Made by a program: the position numbers and the translations under genes. Positions 33,165 to 45,282 of a DNA stretch of 64,000 nucleotides are shown here, piece by piece (positions within the stretch are counted from its first letter, which is position 1; each line of letters starts with the position of its first letter). The stretch comes from Paraphysomonas bandaiensis (Eukaryota; Chrysophyceae). The stretch lies in assembly GCA_965644295.1 (NCBI GenBank), contig CBFFRP010000378.1, positions 186,001 to 250,000 of the forward strand, read 5' to 3'. The notes beneath the pieces were generated by a model, which made no database searches, was not told where the DNA came from, and saw only the letters and a list, made by a program, of their open reading frames with translations.

Positions 33165-33345
33165 TTCGGAAGTGGTCGCACCTTGGTGCTTGCGGCGACG
33201 CACAAGCAGCTTCTGTAGCGCTAAATAGTAGGATAATAGAATTTGTGCTGATTAGTTATGGGTAGAGGTCTAACTAGCATGTCTAGCATTCAACTAGCCA
33301 CTATATTGGCACGAGTTTTTAACGCCTATTGCTAAATAACAAGAC
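33165..33345 (-). repeat. Dispersed repeat R2, inverted partial copy
   Basis: The reverse complement shows the R2 blocks AGCAATAGGCGTT, CTAGCCACT/AGTGGCTAG, ATCCTACTATTTAGCGCTAC, and GCACCAAGGTGC followed by ACCACTT. It matches the left part of the copies at 25573 and 49427. Confidence 0.6.
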
Positions 33346-34050
33346 TTTCTTTCAATATATATATGAAGATATGTTGTGAGACACAGTAACAATTGAAGTT
33401 CTAGAAAGAAATTATGTATAATGATACAATGATGTAGTCGACTACAACCAGCCTTTGTGGCGTAAACATATGCTACACATAATCTTACTCTGCGTTATCG
33501 TAGGTACAAACTGAACCATGTAATAATTACGAAATAGGCTATTGTAGTTGACAATATCATAAATAATTCTTAACTATACACGGCTGTGGTTATAGTAGTT
33601 ACTAAGGTCGGATTAAACCATATTCCTCCCTCTAAATTAAGGTAGTGTTGCTCTCTAATTAGGTGGGTATATACATATCGATATATATATCAAATGGTCA
33701 TCTTATTAAGCCCTCCTGACTCCTGAATATGTACCAGCAGAATAATATCTTGATATCCGGACACAGACATCGAGTTTTTTGTTTGAAAGGTGTGAATTTT
33801 TAAAAGTAAGCAGTGGCTTTTCTAATAGAAAAGTGTTAAAATGTGAGTTTAAACTCTCATTCTTATATCATTTCAGTGATATTGAAATACTGGTCTTAAA
33901 CTTGAAAGTAATGGACACGAATCTGCAACCAGATAGTCATAGCGCATAGCGATTCTTTCATTTTCAAAATCATTCATGTTTCGGGCAAATTCATCGAGTA
34001 CTTTTAACATCCATCCCTACTGATCCACACCCCTACAGTGAAGTTTAAAC

Positions 34051-34311
34051 ATGAAGCCCTTAAAAGGCTACTATACGGCTGGGCCCTCACATATATATGA
34101 GTGCGACACATTTCCCTCAGCTAGCCTAGATTCTCTCAGTGACTTGTCTCAATGGTTTCAAGATCATACGAAAGACGCCATGACCAAGGTCCGGACAACT
34201 AAATTTGAAATAGTCCAGTCTAAAGACATTGATGGATCAGATGTCGACCTCAATTATAGATTTAACTACTGCATGATTGCGCAGATAGACAGTGTAAAAG
34301 AGTTCTTCTGA
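34051..34311 (+). CDS. Hypothetical small ORF
   Basis: 86 codons from ATG, acidic, with mixed composition and no signal peptide or recognisable motif. A good splice-acceptor-like site (CCCCTACAG) lies just upstream, so it might be a terminal exon. Low confidence that it is expressed. Confidence 0.25.
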   Translation: MKPLKGYYTAGPSHIYECDTFPSASLDSLSDLSQWFQDHTKDAMTKVRTTKFEIVQSKDIDGSDVDLNYRFNYCMIAQIDSVKEFF

Positions 34312-35285
34312 GAGCATAACACATCTCAAAAAAATCTCCTCAGGTAGTAGTGACCTCATGGCTTATGTCGGACATGATTACCACACCGCTTTCTCCCATC
34401 CAGGCCGGGTTTATTGATCATGAGGTCTTTCTCATTCTGTTCTCGCATGATCTTAAAATCGTGTATAGTGGTCACTAAGAGAATACTAATAAAACCTTAT
34501 GCAAAAACTAGTAGAAGGAATTGCACAGCTGTGTATGTATAGCAACCGTTTGAGGGCTTCATATCTACACTTCATTGTACGGATTGAAGAAGTAGAGCTG
34601 AATGTGAGAGGTACTTGTGAGAAATGATAATATGATTATATGAATGCATATTAGTGTCTAGTTCTCTATGATTGATAGAGAATGAGACTCTTAAGTGAAA
34701 GATCAGTTCAAGTGTTGTCTAATAATGGGAGTTTTAATGTCATAAAAATTAGAATTTACAATCACATTTTTGACTTTTTAGAAAAAAACGCTGTTTTATT
34801 TGAAAAATATACTTTTTTAAACGACGAACTAATATCGCCGATGTTTTTGGACAGCAGGGTTGGACATACACAACATCAAAAATGAGGAAATATCTCATAA
34901 CTTTCCCCAATAAATGCTTATATAAAAGAATATGTTCGAAAATAAAAATGCCACATCATAAAAAAACCAAAATCATTTTTTGACTATACAGAGTTCAGTA
35001 CAATAGCAGACATACATACACATACATACATAGATATGGTACTGTATATGTATATGGACAGTGTAGTGTATCATATACATGTATGTCCAGGTTGTTCTAA
35101 ATACGAGCTTCGACAGGCAGAACGGAATGTGTATGTATGTATGTATGTATGTATGCATATATATATACATACATGTCTAGAAGATCCACTCGTCTGATTC
35201 CATTTCTATGCATTGAATTGAATCAAATCACATAAACACACTTTATCAAACTCCATCCTTGACAAACAACCATATCATTCATAGA

Positions 35286-37399
35286 ATGATACTATCAAAA
35301 ACATGGAAAAAGAAGACTTCTACAGAGGAGAATGTCAACAATGCCACTGAACAAAGCTCATCTACTACAAGTGGATGTAAGAGTACTGGAGTAGCTACAT
35401 TAACACTTCCTGATGGAACAACTACTGAATTACCTATACTATATGGAACTGATGTAAGATACGTGTGTATAGTGATGTGTATCATGCTATATGTATAGTC
35501 ATATGAATCATATGGGATTATATGGATAATGCATTCATTAATAGGGTCCTGGTATGATAGACATTCGATCACTCTATGCGAAAACTGGAATGTTTACTTA
35601 TGATCCTGGATTTACTTGTACTGGGAGTTGTGACTCTCAGATCACCTTCATTGATGGGTTACGGGGTATACTTCTATACAGAGGATATAGCATTGAGAGT
35701 ATTGCTGAGCGCTGTGACTATATGGAGGTCTGCTACCTCCTTATGTTCGGTGAACTTCCTTCAAAAGAACAAAAACAAGCCTTTGAAAGGAATATTAAGA
35801 GGGAGAGCATGGTTCACGAACAGCTTATTGCATTTTATAAAGGATTCAAAAGCGATGCTCATCCTATGGCAATCATGGTTGGGGTTGTCGGTGCATTATC
35901 ATCTTTCTTTAACGACAACCTGGATTTTTCTTCCATGTCATCTTGTGAATTGGCATGCACTCGATTGGTGAGATAATATTAGTATAAAGTTTTCATACTT
36001 ACACCTCTGCTCTTCTAGGTTGCCAAAATGCCTACAATTGCGGCCATTGCATACAAGACACACTTAGGTCAACCAATTGTGTATCCAAGATCCGATTTGA
36101 GTTTCAGCGAAAATTTTCTTCATATGCTCTTTGCGCTCCCGACGGAGGAATACCACGTCAATCCGGTATAGTAGCTATCGATGTATGATTTTTTCTAATG
36201 CGGTGGATAAGGTGTGTGCGCGTGCTCTAGATCTCATTTTCGTGTTGCATGCCGACCACGAGCAAAATGCTTCAACATCTACTGTACGTATCGCCGGGTC
36301 TTCCCAGGCCAACCCTTATGGTTTGTGTATTCCTTAACAGAGGAGTCCTTTGTCATTTGTTACGTAGCATGTATTGCGGCGGGTATTGCCTCACTATGGG
36401 GTCCTGCCCATGGAGGGGCGAACGAAGCAGTTTTGAATATGCTAGAAGAGATCGGGAGTGTCGAAAACATACCTGCTGCGATAGAAAAAGCTAAGGTTGG
36501 TGTTTTATAGCTGCTCTAGTGTGTTTTAACTATTGTAATTAGGATAAATCGTCGAACTTCAGGCTCATGGGCTTCGGACATCGGTATTACCAGCTAACGA
36601 TTTATGTTCTATACTCTCAATCCGATGATTTTTGTAGGGTATATAAAAATCGTGACCCTAGAGCTACGAAGATGAAAGCAATGTGTGAAGAAGTGCTTGA
36701 AAATCTTGGTATCACAAACCCGTTGCTGAGTAAGATGAGACGTTGCATGCGATGTATGTTTAATGAAGAAATTCAGGTATCGCTGTTGCATTGGAAGAGG
36801 CTGTATTGAAAGGTTTATTTTCACTGTTATGAAAACGACATAACGTTGTATACAGATGATTATTTCGTGTCACGAAAACTCTACCCGAATGTCGACTTCT
36901 ATTCTGGCATCGTACTTCACGCAATTGGAATTCCGAAGCTTATGTTTACGGTAATTAATATGAAATGCACTGGGGCTACTTCTCTTACACTTGTTCAGGT
37001 TCTATTTGCAGTTGCTAGAACGATTGGATGGGTTACACAGGTGTGTTTATTATATTTTGTATGATTTTAGTGCTTAACTATTGGGCTTAATTTGTGTAGT
37101 GGAGGGAAATGATTTCTGATAAAACCCAGAAGATCGGAAGACCACGCCAGTTGTACACGGTAAATTTCAGTTTCATGAGTTACCTCGGTTTGGTATTTAT
37201 TTATGTACAGGGTCCGGCTGCGCGGGAAGTTCCTCATCTAACAGTGCGAGAGCCATCTCAGGATGTAAGCTTTCTCGGCAGTACACGCAGCATGAGAAAT
37301 CTCTCAGTTTCATCTTCTGAATCGGACCCGACACTGTCTACATCGGACATTAAGCCAAGCGGTAAAACAAAGTTCCATTCGTCATCTCACACATCGTAA
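35286..37399 (+). CDS. Citrate synthase (type II/peroxisomal-like)
   Basis: Condenses acetyl-CoA and oxaloacetate to citrate. Twelve exons: 35286-35453, 35545-35967, 36019-36165, 36212-36320, 36368-36495, 36543-36583, 36638-36729, 36777-36812, 36856-36950, 36999-37040, 37100-37159, 37211-37399; 509 residues in one frame. The first intron is 91 bp, the others 43-59. Family blocks: [73 protein letters not shown] (assembled by splicing), [10 protein letters not shown] and FAVARTIGW; catalytic His and Asp positions are kept. Similarity is to bacterial/plant-peroxisomal enzymes rather than the mitochondrial type. The N-terminus ([11 protein letters not shown]) could weakly target an organelle. A Ser-rich extension of ~45 residues follows the usual end and carries no PTS1. 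The start is the first in-frame ATG. Confidence 0.95.
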
Positions 37400-37850
37400 T
37401 TGTAATGGCGGGATACCTTCTCCGGAGTACAGGTCGAGAGTCACCTACCCCTATTTGAGATATACAGCATTCTATGTAAAATTATTTCGTTTTGTATGAT
37501 GCAACCGTAGGTACAGCTGTGGTAGCCTTTTTGTAGCCTATATGACGGAGTATTGGCGAATTAGTAACATAGTAACGATTCATCTTTATGGTGTATTTAC
37601 TTGACAATGCTCATTGCGATAAATTGAGATTACTAATCTTTGAAGTATGATATGTAAACTCAGTACACATAACACTTGAATATATATAATCATTCATTGC
37701 AACCTCTACTTTAACCTATCCATCTATCAATGATTTACAACTTTAAACAGTCACGATCTTATACAATCATCATATCAGTTTATCGAGTAGTATATTTTAT
37801 ATCACTTCATTTAACACATGTGAATAGCACACTTCGTAACTGGAGCGATT
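37400..37850. other. Intergenic, nothing seen apart from the hAT target site
   Basis: AT-rich. It ends in GAGCGATT (37843-37850), the left copy of the target duplication of the adjoining hAT element. Confidence 0.5.
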
Positions 37851-38790
37851 CAGGCTTGCGTAACCATTAGTGGTAATGGCCATTTATGGCCATTAATGAC
37901 CTTCCCCCATAAAATGAAAAAAAAGCAATCCATTAATGGCCATAAAAATGGGGGAGAGATGTAGTGCCCATTAGTGGCCATTAATGGCAATATCCATTAG
38001 TTAGTATCTAGTTGTCAGCACCATGTAAGAATACGTGACAAGACACGTCCTTCCGGTCCATTATTAGTTATTAATATATTATATACGTATTTAAGTCATT
38101 TAAGCAATCTGTTTTAAGAATTCATATAAATTCTATTGGTGTGATAACATCACAATCATGTTGTGAATGTTAACATGAATTGATTGTACCATCTTCTTTT
38201 CTAGTTTTAAATTCACAACTCAGCCACTTGTCAACATAGGCAATAAAAACTTTATGTAATACAATACAAAAAAGATAAAAATATGTAAAGATTGTGAGTA
38301 TAGTGAATAAACAATCAACGAAGACTTTAATTTAAACGAGAAGAAATTACCACACGAGTGGTTCGATCATATTTGCAATGTGTACGTGACAACGCATATA
38401 TATGCAATATAATGAACAAATATTGCCTTTATATACTTAGTAGGTATCGGCATTCAGCATCTTGGTTTTCGGAAATAAATTGAAGCATAAATTATTTACA
38501 TTACTGCAATACAACTACGTCTGGAATACAGGTAATTATTGCCTCAATATTAGAGGCATCTTTGAACAAAAATATACACTAAATCGCCACGTTCTCAGTC
38601 ATGTTGATCTGCAACTTCATCCATCTCTTGTTTATGATTCCATTTTTTTCCCTGATTTTTGACTTTAAAAAACTTAAATAGTCCATTTTTTAAGGACCCA
38701 AAACCACCCATTTATATAGATTTAAGACATGCGATATGCAGCAGGATTACCATAAATGTTCTGTTCAATTCATACACCGTTTTAATAAAT

Positions 38791-38999
38791 GCGCGATCCG
38801 TCGGTGCTGTGGTACAGAAGGTTGTAAGTCCGCAACACAAGAGTAAGTAACAAATACCGCTTCCATGAATGATGGACAGAGTTCCAGCTGCATTCATGGA
38901 AGCGGTATTTGTTACTTACTCCTGTGTTGACTTGTGATAATTTTAATGACGATGTTACGGACTTACAACCTTCTGTACCACAGCACCGACGGATCGCGC
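38791..38999. repeat. Interrupted inverted repeat inside the hAT element
   Basis: Outer arms 38791-38832 and 38958-38999 are exact inverse copies (42 bp). Inner arms 38833-38871 and 38891-38929 match with one difference (39 bp). The loop is 19 bp. The right half carries 28 extra bases (38930-38957) that the left half lacks. Confidence 0.93.
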
Positions 39000-39165
39000 A
39001 AGTAACATCAGACCTTGCAAAGCTTATTATGAGAGATCAGCGCAAGCTAATGGAACCCCAGCATATGGAGCTGCTACTCTTTTTGCATTGCAACTAATTC
39101 TTATGGAACGAAGTTACCATTGATGATATTATAGTTGCTGATGATGTTTAAGAATATTGTTCGCA
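38909..39165 (+). pseudogene. hAT transposase C-terminal remnant
   Basis: A plus-strand frame reads RRIAQVTSDLAKL, then PQHMELLLFLHCN, a stop, and LWNEVTIDD in the same frame. The LLFL-x2-N...LW pattern matches the hAT dimerisation domain and parallels the remnant at 1768-2503. The in-frame stop and lack of upstream domains show it is dead. Confidence 0.6.
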
Positions 39166-39623
39166 TTAGCTATCTGACCTGTAACATGGGAACGAACTGC
39201 TCATCATTGCTGTTAAATAGCTAGTACTTAGTCTAATTATTAACACTTTCCATTTACTTCTTTCTAAAGCAATAGTAATCAAACCATTAATGGTCATAAA
39301 AATGGGGGAAGCGATGCGTCGCCATTAATGGCCATTAATGGTTACGCAAGCCTGGAGCGATTTCATAGTCTTAAGAAAACTCGATACTTATGATGCTCTA
39401 TATTGCACAAACCCACAGAAAAGGGCAAAAAAATCTTTGTCGTAACTAAACTAGCTACCTTCTTCGTAGATGTTTCACTTTATACAACTTACAATTTTCA
39501 CAACAATCCGATGTTTGTGATGATTATGCTTAATACAACACCTATACTACATCAAATATCACACAAGGCAGCAGTCAACAGAATATCTAAATTACAACAT
39601 GGTCTTATAGCTACACCTTACAT

Positions 39624-40660
39624 CTAATTATGCCGTGAAACTAGGATTGCACCACCAGTTGCACTTCCCGTTGGTATATCATCCTCATCAATGCATCTCA
39701 ATCGCGGATCTGACGTGAAGCAGATGTGATTTTCATACATAGCTTCTATAATATCAGGGCTTTGTTCTGCATCTTCTAAGTTGTCGTCAGTACCAGTCAA
39801 ATTAAAAAATGTAATTCCTCGAATGGTAAAACGCAATCCCCATTTCTTTTGTGATGAACAACGAACAGGTTCATCCAACACAGTAGTGCCATATTCGGTA
39901 ACATAAAAAATCCCAACTGATACTTCAATAGACAAAGCCTTCGCTAGAGTGGAGACAGGAACAAGCATAACATCAGCAGGATCTGCAGATACGTGTCACA
40001 CTACTAAAGTACACAGTCAGACAATTTACCTAGCAGTTTCCGGAGGCACTGGAATGTCACACCACCACTGCTGGTTCGGCATATTGATTTCAGAGCAACA
40101 GTTGCAAAACACCTCTTTACGGAAGATGATATCGACGCTAAGGAACACTGTTCCATAATAACATCTATCGAATCACAAAGAGCAGCTATGATACCGTCCA
40201 ATCCATACCCTGCACCAGTTATACGGCGCCCATTAATCACAACCCGATCTCTCTCCAAATCACGTCGCAATTGCTTCAGAGAAACATCATTGAAAGCTGT
40301 ATCAGATAAATCCGAGTAATCCCTGACATCCACACGCAATGGTAGCTGCATAAGCAGCTCTTTTCGTGTCAAAAATGGAGTTGTTTGTTCGCTGTCATGA
40401 TTTGATTTCGACACCGATAGATTCCGCACACATCCACTACGTTTCAATGCATCACACTCTGCATCAAGTGATGCATATAAGAATTCCGCAAGTCGTCTTG
40501 TGGTAGTATGTATATGCATTGACTTTTTCTGATTCTTCGGAATAGGAATTATACTGTCACTGAAACTACTGACATCTAACCATTCATTAAATACAATTTG
40601 GTTATCACTGAGAAGTAACTGAGAGTCACTTTCAGCATCATTGAGTCCATATGAGACCAT
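39624..40660 (-). CDS. Conserved-looking hypothetical protein, two exons
   Basis: Exons 40030-40660 and 39624-39982, joined by a 47-bp GT-AG intron (a stop in the first frame lies within the intron); 329 residues. There is no signal peptide or membrane span. The second half is compact and well mixed in composition: ITGAGYGLDGIIAALCDSI, MLVPVSTLAKALSIEVSVGI and KKWGLRFTIRGITFFNLTG. This looks like a folded domain, but I do not recognise it. The ATG at 40660 is the first in frame; a TATATA run lies about 60-90 bp upstream. Confidence 0.75.
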
Positions 40661-41986
40661 GATGGAAAGTGGGGAGGTAAGGATATGTATGATGGATTAA
40701 GTGGGTGGAGAGATAATGTGTGTACGATATATATATACATATATATAGCAGGGTATGCACAGTGACTATATTGAAACACACGTACAAAGAGGCACTATAC
40801 ATACACCACCACCGATAGAGATCCATTATACTACATTATACACTAACACAGACAGAAAAGTCTAAAATAGTGCTGTTATGTGGAACAATTTCCCGTATTT
40901 TAGGAATTTAACTACCAAAAAACGGGGAAATTAACCAGTTGTTCAAAATATTGGGAGATGGATCAGGTCAGTGCAAGGATTGCATCATGTCTATGACTGT
41001 TAAGGCATTGATGTGTATCTATTGACCTGATTGCGTTCACAGCAAAGAAAAGTAGAAGATATTGGATAAGAGGCTAATACAGTATTACTAGTGAGGAGTA
41101 TTCATAAAGGCCAGGATGTGATCGCTACAGCCGACATCAGTGACTATCATTTTCAATCTACTAAATTTTCCATTTGTTCCTATTAAGCTCAACTAATACT
41201 ATCATTGATAGATACTATTACCAGTAAGAAGCGCTCCCAAACCAATAGAAACTATAGAATCGAAATAACTTATCGGCATAACCGTGATATCAAATCTTGA
41301 TAGCTACAGTATGTTATTTTAGATTCATATGAATAAACAAGGAAGCAGTTTTATGTGTATACAGTAAAGAGGCCGTATTCAAAATCAATGCATTTAGCTC
41401 TGATTATTACTTACTATGCTATTTTATTGACTTCACACTGTATGTATTTAAATATAAGAGCTGATGATACATAATAATATATATGTACTTTCCGGTGGCG
41501 TGGACATTGTTGATTGATCATTGGTTGCAAATATATGACCTCAAGATTCTCTGTGATACTCATTAAATAAAGGCTGCAGTCGTAGAACTCTAAGAAATTT
41601 TGTAATATCCACCTTCACCTCCGTCACTAAAATTATTTAATGCGATAACCATCTACCTATTGTCTATATTGTCAGGCATCGCATGCAGCGTACTTTTTCT
41701 GCAATATATAACCTTGTTGATATCACCTTATATATTATAATATTACGAAACTAGTGCATGAACATGGACCTTTATGACAACAGGTTACGGCTGTATACGG
41801 CATGATGTAATTCCAGGTACTATGAATCATTTTCTATATACAATTAGTAGTGTCAGAAACAGACACGGCACCGAAAATATGGGAGACACCTTCCCCAGAA
41901 GACCAAATTCGCAATCATGCAAAATCAATGTTACAACTACCCTCACTTTACTGATCAATTAAACATGGCGGGTTAACGAACACATT
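40661..41986. other. Intergenic region, no gene seen
   Basis: AT-rich, with a TATACATATATA tract near 40730-40750. The frame at 41774-41962 has no recognisable content. Confidence 0.45.
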
Positions 41987-43357
41987 TCATGCTGATAAAT
42001 ACTGGACCGCGGCTTCAACTGAGTTGTCACATTCCTTCAACGCTTTCTCTGCATCCGCCATTGGAAACCCCATGTTCTATTATTAAGAAGTAACCACATG
42101 CAGCGCAGATAAGCGTTTAATTCCACTCACCACTAAGGAATTTAGTTTAGAATCATCAACAGCATGAGTACGAGAGGGAGGAGCAGATGATCCGGCTACA
42201 AATGAGGACGACCGATCAACATCGAGCCCCTTCTCGGACAGCGCCTTCAACCGCCTTGCAGCCATGGCTTCTCGTGTTGTTGCAGAAGACGACTGGCCAG
42301 ATAGCGCAGAACTCAATACAGAAGACCTAGAAGTGAGTGTACGCCCTGAACCGGGAAACTAAACAATATTATCCAGGTAGCGTCCAATCAATTGATGTCA
42401 AACCTGATCGACAGTGCTATTCGTATTCTGCTCTCTACCACCACGCCACAACGACTCCATTCCACTTGCTGTTGGGGCCGCCTGATAGTCTGATCTCGGC
42501 TGATCTCCGACATCTCCACTGTAAACAGCTAGCCCAAGAGCTGATTCTGAACCGACCCAGCCATTGTACCTGTAAGTGGCTATCATACAAAAAAAAAGCA
42601 ATCACATGATGTAGAGACCTTGTGCAAGAAGACAAGAACCCAGACTCCATTCGTTGTATAGTTGCAATAGATGGCTTTGCAAAGTTTAGATATCCTTTAC
42701 TAAACATATAACCCACGCTCATGGAAACTGCAAAGTCTAACTGCGGTCCGGAGAAGAGACAAAAAAATACATACAATACTAGAGGGAAATACTTAGACGG
42801 AATATCTACTGGAAAACATAGTAACCGCCGCGGTGCATCAGGTATCTAAAAAACAAGTTATACATATTCACACGTAGACAAATTAAAACCTGCATGCATT
42901 CGACAACAATCAAGCCAAACAATATGGTCCAGAACCCACTGCATCCCCAAAACAGCGCTTCTGGTACACCGAAAATATACGCAGATACACATATGGCATC
43001 AAAAATAATATTTGTTGCAAGAGAAAAAGTGCATAATTGAAGAAAATATTCGCATGATCCTAATGCTCTTTCCATTCTGGTTCCCATCATTGGATAGAAT
43101 AAACATATCATGATGATAGTAATAAGGCTATTTCCAACCACTGGAGAAAGGATTATTCTATATATTTCAAAATGCATAACAGAAAAATAAGGAATATTTC
43201 CTAAGACTACATCAGCTGAAAAGAAGAAACTTGCTATGTATAGAATAACAATACCGACCATTGAAGATCTTGTTATAAACGGTGTGTTACCACTCCATTC
43301 ATCATACATTCGTTTAAGGGGATTTGTATTCATGTTAGGAGCTGATGGGTCACTCAT
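41987..43357 (-). CDS. UBAC2-like rhomboid-fold protein with C-terminal UBA domain
   Basis: Five minus-strand exons: 42890-43357, 42619-42845, 42404-42569, 42131-42358, 41987-42076; introns are 44, 49, 45 and 54 bp; 392 residues. The N-terminal half has several membrane spans of the Derlin/rhomboid-like type, with GTRMERALGSCEYFLQLCTF, then IPSKYFPLVLYVFFCLFSGP and VGYMFSKGYL. No rhomboid Ser-His active site is seen, so it is a pseudoprotease. A Ser/Gly-rich linker follows, and the last 30 residues form a ubiquitin-associated domain (NMGFPMADAEKALKECDNS) assembled by the final splice. This architecture matches UBAC2, an ER membrane factor in degradation of misfolded proteins. Acceptor choice for exon 4 was set by reading frame. 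Confidence 0.88.
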
Positions 43358-44006
43358 TGATAAATCTATGGGTGATTATAGTGGTTTGTTTAGTATAATG
43401 ATATGATGGAGTGATGTTTATATATATATATGTGTATATTTAGCTAGTGTTGAGGTACTTTTATATACTGCTGTACATATATATGTACTGTATATGTGTC
43501 TGGTATCACCAGTATTGAAGTATATGTACACAGAAGGATAGGAGGATACACATACAATAGTGGACATTCTGCTGTGTATACACTATACAAAAAGTACATA
43601 CTAATGCTAAAAATCCCTAGTTTCCGGTTTCATACCATACCAAATGTACAAGAAATACGAGGCATATACAGTATATCGCTGTATAGGAGAGTCCAGGAGC
43701 GTTTCAAGTGGCGGTATATGTAGAGTGTATAGTCTACAGGTGTATCTATAGGCGTGGGTGTACAGCTAATTGTACAGGAGGGGTATGTATGTATATGTAG
43801 CGATATCTACTTAGAGAGATGTGTACTTACATACTCCACTATTACCCCGACTATTAATAATAACACATATCATAAACTATCTCATCACCCCTCTATAACG
43901 ATAGGTGGCTGTCCATTAAAGCCGGCCATGTTCACATATCTATAGTTAACTGTATACATATATACATATATACATACCGTTTCAGCGAATATTTTTATCG
44001 TTAGAA
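43358..44006. promoter_or_regulatory. Divergent intergenic region, TATA/GTATA-rich
   Basis: Between the UBAC2-like gene (leftward) and the gene at 44007. It has alternating TA and TATG patches around 43418-43500. Short frames at 43496-43945 show no family. It may contain an upstream exon of the 44007 gene, because an acceptor-like TTAG lies just before its ATG. Confidence 0.4.
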
Positions 44007-45282
44007 ATGCGAAACTCTTGGTTACTAAATTATGAGAACCGATGCAGATTACGGAGTAGTCGAAGACGTTGTTTAAGAGAAGTAAAAGTGAAAAGTAGAA
44101 ATCAGAATACTCCACAAGTTATAAATGACCGTCCTAGTGATGAACAAAACCATTCCAGCTCACGTGAACACTTGAATGATGACGACAACAGTGCAATTGG
44201 AAGTGTTATGAGTACAAATTCCACTGTTGTGTCTTTTATTGTTGATAAAGAGCATAAGCGCGGACAGCATATTTTGCAAATGGCTGAGAAAGGTAATGTG
44301 TTGCATTGTGGAGCAGGATCAGTTGGTGGACATATATCGCGACAACTGAAACGAGCTACACCAGAATCGTGCCACATAAAAAAAGACACCGCGACGTCTC
44401 CATTTAATTATGGCGCAAGCTCAAGTGAACTTTTAACGTTTCGCAAGGCCAAGCCAGTGGAACGTGAGGAATGGAACCAACGAATGTAATTTTTGAAATT
44501 TTACTATTGCTATAGTTTTATAGATGTGTCACAGATATCCCAAGTCATTATATTTTGATGAAATAACTCCACGAAAAGGTACTATGCCCAAACAACGGTA
44601 CGATAATACAAAGACCACCACAGTTCGAGATTCTGTTATTCGAGACAAAATGTACGGAAGCATTCAAAGTCCTGCGCCAAGCAAGCCTCACACAAGTGGC
44701 ACGTGTGAACATGAAGAAAATGATGTAATTTATCCTTCTTTCGAAAACGAGTCGAGCAACAACGTATGGGACTCTCTTTTCGATGAGTTTAGGACCGCTG
44801 GAAGTGCCATACGTCCCGCAGATCTAGTTGAACTCGCAAATATTCATGTTACGCCGGAGTATGTGTCCCCAGTATTTGAGTATATCCATATCCTTATACT
44901 TGGAAAGAAACCTGAACAAAAGAAAGTATATAGCAGTAAGTGTGATGCTAGAAAAATACTCTTGCGAGAAAGTTCGTCATTGCTACAGTATATGCAGCAG
45001 GTGTGTGTCGAATTTGTTTTTGCTGTGGTTTGGATCAACATTGTTTGCAGATTGATCCACGAAATATTCCATTGGACAACATTAAGGAAGCCACAGAATT
45101 CTTCAAAGGGAGTATAACACCAAATCAAGGTCACACTCTTGCTCGATTAAGTAAGCCATTTACGAAAGTTGTGAGGTAAGTAATTCGTTTTCTTGCTACC
45201 TATATAATAATATTCATGCAGATGGGCCATATCGATGAATAAGTTGTGTCAGATGCTTCTCCATGCAGATTCTATAAAATAG
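44007..45282 (+). CDS. Hypothetical protein with dynein-stalk-like C-terminal motif
   Basis: Four exons: 44007-44485, 44535-45000, 45051-45175, 45222-45282; introns are 49, 50 and 46 bp; 376 residues. The first ~200 residues are polar, Ser/Lys-rich and probably disordered. The C-terminal ~80 residues (LLRESSSLLQYMQQID, PRNIPLDNIKEATEFF, ARLSKPFTKVVRWAISM) resemble a segment next to the dynein heavy-chain stalk (FL-x-L-x-FDK-x-NIP ... VS-x-A-x3-L-x2-WV). The WAISM end appears only if the GTAAGT donor at 45176 is used; reading through would stop at once. There is no AAA module, so it is not a dynein motor. A cilium-associated role is possible but only inferred. Confidence 0.7.

Larger units (their letters stand above)
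32911..35285. other. Intergenic region with inverted R2 copy and weak ORFs
   Basis: 33165-33345 is an inverted R2 copy. 34051-34311 is an 86-codon frame (MKPLKGYYTAGPSHIYECDT...) with balanced composition that could be a real exon or small gene, but no family is recognised. 34682-34885 is a weaker frame. A small CATA/TATG-rich patch at 35005-35175 lies just upstream of the citrate synthase gene. Confidence 0.4.
37851..39354 (+). mobile_element. hAT-family DNA transposon with perfect 8-bp target duplication
   Basis: Left end CAGGCTTGCGTAACCATTA; the right end is its exact inverse (...TGGTTACGCAAGCCTG). Immediately outside both ends is GAGCGATT (37843-37850 and 39355-39362), a perfect 8-bp target duplication. 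Subterminal CCATTAATGG palindromes and TTCCCCCAT blocks occur at both ends, as in the element at 1600-3173, but the first ten TIR bases differ between the two. The interior retains only a decayed transposase C-terminus and an inverted duplication, so the copy is non-autonomous. The perfect target duplication suggests a fairly recent insertion. Confidence 0.92.
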
